Assembly: GCF_016428855.1 (NCBI RefSeq)
Contig: NZ_JAELTN010000050.1
Span: 1 to 35,779 of the forward strand
Source: Pedobacter sp. ASV28
GTDB taxonomy: Bacteria; Bacteroidota; Bacteroidia; Sphingobacteriales; Sphingobacteriaceae
Direction: 5' to 3'
DNA: 35,779 bases
The notes below the pieces were generated by a model that was given only the letters and a program-made list of their open reading frames with translations, was not told the DNA's origin and did not search any database. Positions 6,332-14,045 of the stretch are shown piece by piece. Numbering within the stretch: the first letter of the stretch is position 1; the number at the start of each line of letters is the position of its first letter. The translations under genes and the position numbers were made by a program.

Positions 6332-7999
6332 TTAAGAAATGGGAAAAGAAATATGGATCTCTAGCCCGCTTTCATTTTGCGTATCAAAAATAATGTTGCC
6401 CGAAATATTTTTTATACGGTTTCCCGTATTGGTAAGCCCATTTTTAAACGAGGTGTTTTTGGGCAGACCAGTTCCGTTGTCTATATAGTGAATTAAGATG
6501 TCTTGATTTGATTGTTGAAATAGGATTTGTACCTGGGTGGCACCACTGTGTTTTTTCATGTTGACCATGAGCTCTTGCAATACATGTTCTATTTCATGTT
6601 TAGCTGTCGTATTTACATTTTTCCATAAATTAGCCGTATTGCCACTAAGTTTTATTTTAATATTTTCAGAACGGAAAGAGTAAATCAACTCGGTTAATTT
6701 TTCATTAAAAGGGACAGCGTTTAATTTAGGAAGCTCATAAGAAATGTCTCGGGATTTTTCATAAAGTTCTTCTATTTCATCAACAATAGGGTCATCTTTT
6801 AACGCTTCCTGATGATCTAGCTTGAGCATTATTGTGTATAGGCCATTTGCAACAACATCATGTACTTTTCTAGAATATTTTAGTTCGGTATTTTTGATTT
6901 CTAGTATTTTCTCCTGCTGTAATCTTTTCTTTCTTCTTTTATAATACATAAATCCAAATACTAAAAAAGTGGTTAGTATGGCTAAGACAATATATAGTTT
7001 CAGGATGCTATTCTGTTTTTGTATATTCTCCGTTTGTGCCTTTTGAAAGTCGGCCTTATGCTTTTCAGTCTCATAGCGGATGAGCGCAAATTGATTTTTG
7101 GCCGCATGGCGAGAATTTTCTACACTATCATCAAGTTCTCGATATATTTCAAAATATTGCTTTGCAGATTTTTGAGGGCTAAGCCTGATTAATTTTTCCA
7201 AAGCTTGTAGTTGACTATCGGGATTATATATGGCTTTGGAAACGAGGTACATCTTTTTGGCATAAATTAAGGCAGAGTCGGGCTGTTTTTCTGTATAATA
7301 ATCAGCAAGATGGGAATAGCTAGCATTTTGGCCTAATAAATCATTTTCTTTTAGCTGGATATCAAGTGCTTTTAAAAATTCTGGCAGGGCATTATAGTGT
7401 GGGTTCTGAAGCCATCTGTTAAAAGCAAGATTAGATGAGGTTCTTGCGAAATTTTTACCATAGGCATTTTGTTTTAAAGCTATTTGGTAAATCTCGATGG
7501 CTTTTTTATAATCTTTTATTCTCCGGTAGGTATTGGCTATGTTATTTTTTATGACAGCTATCTCAGTGCTATCAGTGGCATACTTTAAGGATTGTTGATA
7601 GAAGGTTATTGCTTGATTATAGTTCTCTAGATGTTGGGTAGCAAGCCCAAGATTGTTGAAGTTTGAAATGATGTAAACAACTTGTTTTTTATCGTGCTCA
7701 TTAAAATAAGGTATTGCATTGAGCGAAAGTTCCTGCCCACCCAAATAATCTCCTTTATCTGTAGAAATAATGGCCATATTTAGCAGGCATTTCCCTATGC
7801 CCAAGCTGTCTTTTTGCTGTAAATAAAAGTCTTTAGCTTTGTTGAAATAAAAAAAAGCACTATCAGAATTATGGCTATCTCTGTATTCAAATGCCTTGTC
7901 GTAGAATATATTATCTATCGCTTTTTTCTCCTGAAATTTAGGTTTATAACAAGAGAACCAAAAAATGATGAAGAATAATAAAAGATTGGGGCGTTTCAC
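6332..7999 (-). CDS. TPR sensor histidine kinase
   Basis: 555 residues from a GTG start at 7999, chosen because it opens with a signal peptide and Cys17 (WFSC), a possible lipobox. Residues 25-290 are tetratricopeptide repeats, predicted periplasmic. A coiled segment leads to a membrane helix at 334-353. The kinase core has the HisKA_3-type H-box with His380 in SRKVHDVVANGLY, an N-box around Asn480 (ELMVNMKKHSG), and G-boxes DNGTGLP (507-513) and GLTNTGNRI. Such TPR kinases pair with LuxR-type regulators in Bacteroidota, and here the regulator follows after 11 bases. The ligand is unknown; the small exported peptide gene just upstream is a candidate partner. Confidence 0.88.
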   Translation of the reverse strand: MKRPNLLLFFIIFWFSCYKPKFQEKKAIDNIFYDKAFEYRDSHNSDSAFFYFNKAKDFYLQQKDSLGIGKCLLNMAIISTDKGDYLGGQELSLNAIPYFNEHDKKQVVYIISNFNNLGLATQHLENYNQAITFYQQSLKYATDSTEIAVIKNNIANTYRRIKDYKKAIEIYQIALKQNAYGKNFARTSSNLAFNRWLQNPHYNALPEFLKALDIQLKENDLLGQNASYSHLADYYTEKQPDSALIYAKKMYLVSKAIYNPDSQLQALEKLIRLSPQKSAKQYFEIYRELDDSVENSRHAAKNQFALIRYETEKHKADFQKAQTENIQKQNSILKLYIVLAILTTFLVFGFMYYKRRKKRLQQEKILEIKNTELKYSRKVHDVVANGLYTIMLKLDHQEALKDDPIVDEIEELYEKSRDISYELPKLNAVPFNEKLTELIYSFRSENIKIKLSGNTANLWKNVNTTAKHEIEHVLQELMVNMKKHSGATQVQILFQQSNQDILIHYIDNGTGLPKNTSFKNGLTNTGNRIKNISGNIIFDTQNESGLEIHISFPIS

Positions 8000-8063
8000 G
8001 TTTAGTTTTTATTCTAAGATAAAAAAATCCATTAACATTATTTGGTTATGGGAAAACTAGATA

Positions 8064-8095
8064 TTAAAAAAGGTGGCATATGCCACCTTTTTTAA
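8064..8095. terminator. Perfect-palindrome bidirectional terminator
   Basis: A 32-base perfect palindrome: TTAAAAAA, then GGTGGCATATGCCACC at 8072-8087, then TTTTTTAA. It gives a strong stem flanked by A- and T-runs, so it works as an intrinsic terminator in both directions. It lies 5 bases past the stop of the 8100-8339 gene and separates it from the kinase operon. Confidence 0.85.
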
Positions 8096-8099
8096 CTTG

Positions 8100-8339
8100 T
8101 TATGGTTTGGGAGGAGGTAGCTGACTACCTTCTCCACTTGTACCACCACCACCTGTACTTCCTCCACCGCCAGTACCACCACCTGTACCGTCGTCATCAC
8201 CTGTACCAGGATTATCACCTGAGTCGTTCTGAGCGCCAGAATCATTTGTCGTTACATATACAGTACCTCCGTTACATTTTGAGGCATGGTTAGGGGAAAT
8301 AAATCCCATTAGGATTGCTATAAAAACGGGTAAAAACAT
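8100..8339 (-). CDS. Small exported Gly/Thr/Ser-rich peptide
   Basis: 79 residues. Residues 1-19 form a signal peptide (FLPVFIAILMGFISPNHAS). The mature chain begins with a single Cys (SKCNGGTVYV) and continues as a low-complexity Asp/Gly/Thr/Ser tract with a polyglycine core, ending in QLPPPKP. The coding DNA has repeated CACCACCTGTAC-like units, which create false open frames on other frames and the other strand. An upstream in-frame TAA fixes the start. No family is recognised. It is monocistronic, terminated by the palindrome at 8064-8095, and located just upstream of the TPR kinase. It could be a secreted signal, a structural peptide or a remnant. Confidence 0.6.
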   Translation of the reverse strand: MFLPVFIAILMGFISPNHASKCNGGTVYVTTNDSGAQNDSGDNPGTGDDDGTGGGTGGGGSTGGGGTSGEGSQLPPPKP

Positions 8340-8409
8340 TTTCTTAAAAATTTAGAATGTGAATAATTGCAGCTCCGAACGAATCGTTTGCTCGGTTTAC
8401 TGTAGGTTA

Positions 8410-8427
8410 TTCAGAAGGCCTTCTGAA
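8410..8427. repeat. 18-base perfect palindrome
   Basis: The site reads TTCAGAAGGCCTTCTGAA, which is fully self-complementary with no spacer. It lies between two divergent genes and could be an operator for a dimeric regulator. Confidence 0.6.
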
Positions 8428-8453
8428 ATTTTTGGGAAGTGTTTCGAGTGTCA

Positions 8454-8503
8454 ATCACGGGAGCTAGTAACTGCTTCCCAAACCGGTTTTTTACTACCGT
8501 GAT
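8454..8503. repeat. Long bulged stem-loop
   Basis: ATCACGG (8454-8460) and TAGTAA (8465-8470) pair with TTACTA (8491-8496) and CCGTGAT (8497-8503). The stem has 13 base pairs with one 4-base bulge. The 20-base loop contains the palindrome AAACCGGTTT (8480-8489). Confidence 0.55.
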
Positions 8504-8670
8504 ATCTGCTCATTTTTTGAAATCAGTTTTGTACTTTTATTCTTGTAAGTTGTTGTTGACTGATTTCTAAAGCAAAGATGTGGAGCGTAAAGAGCTTGTT
8601 TTTGGGTAATGCTCTTAATTCTTTTCAATTCCGAAAAAATCCTGCTAGATTCCTGATAAATTCTTGGAGA

Positions 8671-8688
8671 ATTCCGGAAAACCGTAAA
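8671..8688 (+). promoter_or_regulatory. Second copy of the operator-like motif
   Basis: ATTCCGGAAAACCGTAAA matches TTTACGGGAAACCGTAAA (5486-5503) over its right 10 bases exactly and partly on the left. A -7-like TATTTTTA (8708-8715) begins 19 bases downstream, against 20 bases at the other site. It is probably part of the promoter for the gene at 8734. Confidence 0.45.
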
Positions 8689-8733
8689 ATTCCTAGATAT
8701 TTCATTTTATTTTTATAATTAAATTTTCAAAAA

Positions 8734-9723
8734 ATGACTGAAAATTACCAAGACATAGTATTCAAATTCTTTAAGAATAAGCAAGAAAAACAAGAGCTCC
8801 ATCCATGCTTGTTGAAGCCAACTGCTGCAAAATTAAAAAGAGAGTGCTTGAGGGTTTATGATAAAAGATATACTGCCCAAGATGCAGATATATTTGCTAT
8901 GTTTTTTGATGCTGATAAGATAGGGGCAAATTTTCGTAAGATGATTTTAGCCGCGGATCCCGGAGATTTTAGGCCATTATTAAATCACTTAATTCAAAAG
9001 ACAACAAAAACAGATGAAAGAAATACGGAACTTTTGGCTTGGTTAATCGATTTTCAACCTAGGCCGAGTACAATATATTATAAGAGTTTTTATGGTGGTT
9101 CAAGCATAGAAGTCCAACCTATTATTGATTGTTCAAATAGAGAGGAGATTGGTATTAGCAAAAGTGATGATCCTACAACCATAATAGAAGATATTAAGGA
9201 GGAAGAGCTTAGTGACGATGTGCCTACATTGGTAGATGTGACAACTATTTTAGAAAATCAAATCTCAAGTAGCGAGATTGGTCATGCAGGAGTTAAGGTG
9301 AGTACAGAAGGTAGGAAAATAAAACTTACAAAAAATAAAGCTGTACTAGCAGTGGTACTTTTGATGTTGGTCACTCTTATGATGGGGGGTGCTTATTGGT
9401 TGATGGAACGTAACCAAAGATGTATGTATTGGGCGGGTGATCATTATGAGATGGTGGCTTGCGATAGCAAAATAGACGAAACACCAGTTGTAGCGTTAAA
9501 AGAAGAAAAGGTTCGGCATTTTAGGAAGATTACCAATCCAGATACCATTAGCCTTAACTCGGTAGATAGGGTTTGGTATTCGAAAATAAACAATGAGGTA
9601 GAGTTTTTTACTGCAAAAGGTAAACACCCCATTAAAACCGATCGGGTATTGAAACCATTAAGCATATATATATGGCAAAAATACGGAGCCAGCAAACGGC
9701 TTTCTGAAATTGATGAAGATTAA
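8734..9723 (+). CDS. Single-pass membrane protein of unknown function
   Basis: 329 residues. No signal peptide: the N-terminal 110 residues are helical and charged. An acidic, Ser/Thr-rich linker follows (about 120-195). One membrane helix at 203-223 (AVLAVVLLMLVTLMMGGAYWL) follows a basic stretch, so the N-terminus should be cytoplasmic and the C-terminus periplasmic. The C-terminal domain starts CMYWAGDHYEMVACD (Cys230, Cys243) and ends with a conserved-looking FFTAKGKHPI...LKPLSIYIWQKY part. Similar C-terminal domains occur in other Sphingobacteriaceae proteins by recollection. Function unknown. It converges on the mvaB gene, 15 bases away, with no terminator visible. It may share a regulator with the operon at 494-5436. 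Confidence 0.85.
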   Translation: MTENYQDIVFKFFKNKQEKQELHPCLLKPTAAKLKRECLRVYDKRYTAQDADIFAMFFDADKIGANFRKMILAADPGDFRPLLNHLIQKTTKTDERNTELLAWLIDFQPRPSTIYYKSFYGGSSIEVQPIIDCSNREEIGISKSDDPTTIIEDIKEEELSDDVPTLVDVTTILENQISSSEIGHAGVKVSTEGRKIKLTKNKAVLAVVLLMLVTLMMGGAYWLMERNQRCMYWAGDHYEMVACDSKIDETPVVALKEEKVRHFRKITNPDTISLNSVDRVWYSKINNEVEFFTAKGKHPIKTDRVLKPLSIYIWQKYGASKRLSEIDED

Positions 9724-9738
9724 AAGAGCCAAATAACG

Positions 9739-10617
9739 TTAACCAAAAACCCTGCTGGAATACATCATGGCTTCCTGCCATGCCTTGTTATGAAGACCAA
9801 GGTCAATGCCCTGCAAACTTAAATAATCGATCACTTCTTCGGTAGCGATATTTCCCGTCAGGTCATCGGCAGCCATAGGACAACCACCAAAACCTTTTAG
9901 GGCACTATCTATCCGAGTGCAGCCTGTTATAAAGGCGGCTTCAATTTTTTCTAATCGTTGCGCAGGTGTACTATGCAGGTGAAGCCCAAATTCAACATTA
10001 GGGAACTGTTGTAGAAGTGGGGGTAAGATGGCCTTTATTTTTTCAGGACTAGATATCCCAACAGTGTCGGCAACTGAGATGATCTTTACGCCTTTACTGA
10101 TGAGTTTCTCTGCCCACATGGTCACAATATCGGGATTCCATTCATCACCATAAGGGTTGCCAAAGCCCATAGATAGGTACACCACTGCAATTTTATGGTG
10201 CTGTTCGCATAAATTCAGCATTTCTTCTACCGTATGTAGCGATTGTGAAATGCTGGAATTGGTATTGCGTTGTTGGAAAGTTTCTGAAATAGAAAATGGA
10301 AAACCTAGATAGGTGATTTCTGAATGTTTTATGGCATTTTCCACCCCTTTCAGGTTCGCTACAATGGCCAAGAGTTTGGTGGTGCTTTGGCTGAGGTCGA
10401 GCTGTGCCAACACCGCTTCGGTATCCTGCATCTGTGGAATGGCTTTGGGCGACACAAAGCTGCCAAAGTCTAACGTATCAAAACCCACTTTGAGGAGCAA
10501 ATTGATATAGGCCGCTTTGATTTCGGTAGGAATAAAATCATGAAGGCCCTGCATGGCATCGCGGGGGCACTCGATCAATTTGATCTGACCTTTAAAGTTT
10601 TCTGTTTTTGTACTCAT
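9739..10617 (-). CDS. mvaB: Hydroxymethylglutaryl-CoA lyase
   Basis: 292 residues, a TIM-barrel HMGL-like enzyme cleaving HMG-CoA to acetoacetate and acetyl-CoA in leucine degradation. Visible motifs: ECPRDAMQG with catalytic Arg19 and metal-binding Asp20, SFVSPKAIPQM, metal-binding His213 and His215 in GLHLHSTP, and GFGGCPMA with the active-site Cys246. The length is typical. The start overlaps the end of the methylglyoxal synthase gene by 26 bases, so it is the last gene of a coupled three-gene operon. Confidence 0.92.
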   Translation of the reverse strand: MSTKTENFKGQIKLIECPRDAMQGLHDFIPTEIKAAYINLLLKVGFDTLDFGSFVSPKAIPQMQDTEAVLAQLDLSQSTTKLLAIVANLKGVENAIKHSEITYLGFPFSISETFQQRNTNSSISQSLHTVEEMLNLCEQHHKIAVVYLSMGFGNPYGDEWNPDIVTMWAEKLISKGVKIISVADTVGISSPEKIKAILPPLLQQFPNVEFGLHLHSTPAQRLEKIEAAFITGCTRIDSALKGFGGCPMAADDLTGNIATEEVIDYLSLQGIDLGLHNKAWQEAMMYSSRVFG

Positions 10618-11041
10618 CGTAATCGGTTAATGCTGCACTATAGCTGCCTTTCATATAGGGAGACGAAATCAGGAAATCGGCAGTGGCCACATCACAGGCC
10701 ATGGGAATATTCCATACAATGCCTACCCTGAGCAGGGCTTTTACATCCGGATCATGGGGTTGTGCCTCCATAGGATCCCAAAAAAAGATCAAGATATCAA
10801 TTTCACCTTGGGCAATCATGGCCCCAATTTGCTGGTCGCCACCTAATGGTCCGCTCAATACCTTTTTTACAGGCAGGTTGAGTTTTTCTTCTAAAAGTTT
10901 TCCGGTAGTTCCGGTAGCTGATAAATGGTGTTGGCTTAGTGCTTCCCTATTGGAAACAGCCCATTTGATCAGGTCGTCTTTTCGATGGTCATGAGCCACT
11001 AGGGCAATGGTTTTATTTGCACTAAGATTCTTGAATGTCAT
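10592..11041 (-). CDS. mgsA: Methylglyoxal synthase
   Basis: 149 residues, full length. It converts dihydroxyacetone phosphate to methylglyoxal and phosphate, a bypass of lower glycolysis relieving sugar-phosphate stress. Motifs: ALVAHDHRK (His18), phosphate-binding SATGTTGKLL, catalytic Asp69 in GGDQQIG, and FWDPMEAQPHDPDVKALLR with His96 and Asp99. These correspond to the known active-site residues of E. coli MgsA. It overlaps the NDH-2 gene by 20 bases and mvaB by 26 bases. Confidence 0.95.
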   Translation of the reverse strand: MTFKNLSANKTIALVAHDHRKDDLIKWAVSNREALSQHHLSATGTTGKLLEEKLNLPVKKVLSGPLGGDQQIGAMIAQGEIDILIFFWDPMEAQPHDPDVKALLRVGIVWNIPMACDVATADFLISSPYMKGSYSAALTDYDEYKNRKL

Positions 11042-12320
11042 GTGGTTTTTTGTATTCTTTATAAGGTTTGAATGGTCTGATAATTAATCTTGTTCCCCTA
11101 TCATAGCTAAAATAACTCCATACCCAGTTCACAAAAACTACCAATTTGTTTCTGAAACCTACCAATGTCATCAAATGCACGAACATCCAGGTAAACCAGG
11201 CAAATACCCCTTGGAAACGGATCTTGTTAATGTCTACCACAGCTCTGTTTCGGCCTACGGTAGCCATGGCGCCCTTATCAAAATATTTAAATTGCTCGGT
11301 AGGTTTGTTCTCGATAAGGTTGATCAGGTTTTTGGCCAATTGTTTGCCCTGTTGTATGGCTGCGGGAGCGACACCAGGGTGTCCATTTGGGGTTTCTTCG
11401 GTAATCATGGCTGCCACATCGCCAATGGCAAAAATGTTATCATAACCTTCAACTTGGTTAATGCCATTTACTTTCAAACGGTTACCTCTTACCACCATAT
11501 CGGTATTTAAGCCGTCAAGTACTACACCCTTCACGCCCGCACTCCAGATCACGGTAGCAGAACCGATGTTTCTGCCATCTACAAGGGAGAGGGTCTTCCC
11601 ATCATAAGCTTGTACACGGGCTTCGGTAAATACGGTTACGCCCAACTCTTCCAAGAATTTTCTGGACTTCTGCTGCGCCTGAACAGACATTGCGCCCAAT
11701 AGTTCAGGAGATCCTTCTATCAAATAAATATTGACCTTGTTCAGGTCTAATTCTGGGTAATCATTCTTTAGAACATGTTTTTTAAGTTCGGCAATGGCAC
11801 CAGCGGTCTCTACGCCCGTAGGGCCTCCACCCACTACTACGAAGTTAAGCAGTTCTGCCTCTACCGTTGGGTCTTTGGCAATAAGAGCCGCTTCAAGATT
11901 TTGTAAAATCAGGCTTCGGAGGTTAAGGGCCTCGGGAATCGATTTCATGGGCATGGCATTTTGAGAAATTTCTGTCTGCCCAAAGAAATTGCTGGTAGAT
12001 CCAGTGGCAATAACCAAATAGTCATAGCTTACCTCGCCAATAGAGGTTTCTAATATATGCTCTTGTGGTTTTACTTTTTTAACTTCAGTGACCCTGAACT
12101 TTAGGTTCTTTTGTCCCTTAAATATTTTACGAATGGGAAAGGCAATGGAGTCGGCTTCTAGTCCTCCGGTAGCCACTTGGTAGAGTAGGGGCTGAAAAGT
12201 ATGGTAATTATGCTTATCTAATATGACAACGTCGACATGTCTGTCATTAAGTTTTTTGGCCAGCTCTATGCCCCCAAAGCCCCCGCCAACAATAACGATT
12301 TTCTTTTTTTCGTATTCCAT
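11022..12320 (-). CDS. ndh: Type II NADH dehydrogenase (NDH-2)
   Basis: 432 residues. It oxidises NADH and passes electrons to quinone without pumping protons, as a peripheral membrane flavoprotein. An FAD-binding GGGFGG lies at residues 12-17, an NADH-binding VVVGGGPTGVETAG near 162-175, and FAIGDVAA near 300. The C-terminal hydrophobic region (AWFTWMFVHLMTLVGF, then a second stretch with Trp and Phe) fits the membrane-anchoring helices of NDH-2. It is the first gene of the ndh-mgsA-mvaB operon. A weak -7-like site TATATTTA is at 12356-12363. Confidence 0.9.
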   Translation of the reverse strand: MEYEKKKIVIVGGGFGGIELAKKLNDRHVDVVILDKHNYHTFQPLLYQVATGGLEADSIAFPIRKIFKGQKNLKFRVTEVKKVKPQEHILETSIGEVSYDYLVIATGSTSNFFGQTEISQNAMPMKSIPEALNLRSLILQNLEAALIAKDPTVEAELLNFVVVGGGPTGVETAGAIAELKKHVLKNDYPELDLNKVNIYLIEGSPELLGAMSVQAQQKSRKFLEELGVTVFTEARVQAYDGKTLSLVDGRNIGSATVIWSAGVKGVVLDGLNTDMVVRGNRLKVNGINQVEGYDNIFAIGDVAAMITEETPNGHPGVAPAAIQQGKQLAKNLINLIENKPTEQFKYFDKGAMATVGRNRAVVDINKIRFQGVFAWFTWMFVHLMTLVGFRNKLVVFVNWVWSYFSYDRGTRLIIRPFKPYKEYKKPHDIQES

Positions 12321-12420
12321 ATCTGATAAACTAATAATAGGGAATTTAGTTTTTGTAAATATAGGAACTTGACTTAGATATTAAGAATGGAATAGTTCTT
12401 TGCTAACATCGTATATACAG

Positions 12421-12452
12421 AAAACCCCACAGTCAATGAAGGCTGTGGGGTT
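12421..12452 (-). terminator. Terminator downstream of susD
   Basis: AACCCCACAG (12423-12432) and CTGTGGGGTT (12443-12452) form a perfect 10-base stem with a 10-base loop. On the minus strand it is followed by a short T-run, 48 bases past the susD stop. It should end the SusC/SusD transcript before the ndh promoter. Confidence 0.75.
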
Positions 12453-12499
12453 CTAATAGATTTGCTAGCAAAGCAATGGCTACACTAACATTTAAGGCG

Positions 12500-14035
12500 T
12501 TAAGGATTTTGGTCTGCCGGTGTCATGGCTTTATTTACGTCAATCTCATCCTGAGGAATTTTGTATTCCCACAGGTTGTTGGTTGAAGCCTTATCCTTAT
12601 AAAGCGTGGTGGCAATGGTGAGATAGGTTACACTAGATACCCTTGGATTGTCCATTCCGTTTCGATCAAGGTTAGAATCGGTTCTTTTTAAATCAAAGAA
12701 CCTAAATCCTTCGCCCCAAAGCTCGACCCTACGCTGAAACATAATTTCATCGATTAGGGTAGCACCAGTATTGGTAGATAATATGTATTGTGGGTTTCTG
12801 TTATTGGCTAAGAGGAAAAGTACCTGTGCCGCATCTGCATCTCTATTTCCCATCCTGGCCAGGGCTTCTGCTTCGATGAGGATCAATTCTGCGGTACGCA
12901 TTAATGGAATATCTCCAGCTCTGCTGGTGATGTCTGGAACCATAAATTTTCTGTTCATGTATTTTACATACTTGGCGTCGCTAGGTGGATTGCCCGTACC
13001 ACCTTCCCTAACCCCAAAATTTACTTTGTCGGCGGTGGTGCCATCCCACCACAATTTCTTCCTGATATCGGTAGCTGAAATACGGTTGTAAACAATAGAA
13101 TTGATCATTTTAGGTTCTAACCTATTGAAAGAGGAATTATAATTGCCTGCTATGTAGGAATAGAAAGAACCATAAGTTGGAGTTTGGTCTGGCAATTGGT
13201 TCATTCCCCAAAGCCATTCTTTATTGTTAATGGTGGTAAAATTGTCTACATACTCAGTGCCGGTCATCAACGGTTTTCCTGTTCTGGCTTCGTGGGCATA
13301 TTTCACGGCATTTTCCCAATCTTGCATGGTCAACGCTACCCTGGCCTTGATGCCCTTGGCTACGTTAACATTAATGTGGGTATTGATGGTGGTAGTGGCA
13401 TTAGATAGCAAACCGATAGCGGCATCTAAATCTTTGTTTATTTGGGTATAAACTGCTTCTACAGATGATCTGGGTTGATCAACACCATCGGATGAAATGA
13501 CAATGGGAATACCAGGTTGACTGTTCTGCACTCCTTTAACATAGCGTTTGCCATATAATTGGATGAGTTGAAAATGACACCATGCCCTCATCGCCAATGC
13601 TTCTCCCTTAATGGTATTCTTTTCGGTTTCTGCACCTTCTATACCATCTATGTTATCGATAATCATGTTGGCATTGCTATTTATGCGATAATATAAGCGA
13701 TAGGGGTAAGCAGTTAGTGCGGTCGACGCACTTCTGTGGTCTACCCACCTTAAAGCAGGTTTATGATAGGTATAAGTATTACCAGACCATACTAAATCTT
13801 CTCCCATTGCGTCGATATTGATCATCATGGCCGTATGACCATCTTGCGATTGATTGGAAATTTGAAGGTATAATAGACGGTACATACCATTAACCGCTAA
13901 TTTGGCATTGGAAATGGACTCGAAAACGGTAGTTTGTGCAACCTGATCTGTTGGAAAAGTCTCTAAAAAACTTTTTTTGCACGCTGAAAATGCAACTAGG
14001 CATCCAATTAAGTATATAAATATATTCTTTTTCAT
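12500..14035 (-). CDS. SusD/RagB-like nutrient-binding lipoprotein
   Basis: 511 residues. A lipoprotein signal ends at Cys19 (VAFSAC), so it should be anchored in the outer membrane and face the surface. The body is rich in helices and aromatic residues with the RagB/SusD start FLETFPTDQV, TPR-like helices, and the C-terminal region RRVELWGEGFRFFDLKRT that marks the family. It forms a lidded complex with the SusC-like porin encoded 10 bases upstream and binds the incoming nutrient. No glycoside hydrolase, protease or sulfatase gene is nearby, so the substrate cannot be guessed. Confidence 0.93.
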   Translation of the reverse strand: MKKNIFIYLIGCLVAFSACKKSFLETFPTDQVAQTTVFESISNAKLAVNGMYRLLYLQISNQSQDGHTAMMINIDAMGEDLVWSGNTYTYHKPALRWVDHRSASTALTAYPYRLYYRINSNANMIIDNIDGIEGAETEKNTIKGEALAMRAWCHFQLIQLYGKRYVKGVQNSQPGIPIVISSDGVDQPRSSVEAVYTQINKDLDAAIGLLSNATTTINTHINVNVAKGIKARVALTMQDWENAVKYAHEARTGKPLMTGTEYVDNFTTINNKEWLWGMNQLPDQTPTYGSFYSYIAGNYNSSFNRLEPKMINSIVYNRISATDIRKKLWWDGTTADKVNFGVREGGTGNPPSDAKYVKYMNRKFMVPDITSRAGDIPLMRTAELILIEAEALARMGNRDADAAQVLFLLANNRNPQYILSTNTGATLIDEIMFQRRVELWGEGFRFFDLKRTDSNLDRNGMDNPRVSSVTYLTIATTLYKDKASTNNLWEYKIPQDEIDVNKAMTPADQNP

Positions 14036-14045
14036 GTTGCTTAGA

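Larger units (their letters stand above)
8340..8733. other. Divergent intergenic region dense in inverted repeats
   Basis: This 394-base gap has no credible gene but carries several inverted repeats. AACGA-A-TCGTT is at about 8381-8391. An 18-base perfect palindrome lies at 8410-8427. TTTGGGAAG (8431-8439) pairs with CTTCCCAAA (8474-8482). ATCACGG plus TAGTAA (8454-8470) pairs with TTACTA plus CCGTGAT (8491-8503), with GAGC bulged. GAAATCAGT (8519-8527) pairs with ACTGATTTC (8559-8567). AAGAGC (8590-8595) pairs with GCTCTT (8611-8616). The second and third pairs are mutually exclusive, as in an attenuator or a structured RNA. The operator-like motif at 8671-8688 lies at its right end. Confidence 0.6.

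Noticed and set aside
8057..8293. Open frames on both strands over the glycine-rich peptide gene, with Val/Gln- or His/Tyr-rich translations
   Set aside because: They arise from the repetitive DNA; only the 8100-8339 frame has a signal peptide.
8454..8503. Integron attC-like site
   Set aside because: The bulged stem resembles attC in outline, but no integrase, no cassette array and no recognisable core sites are present.
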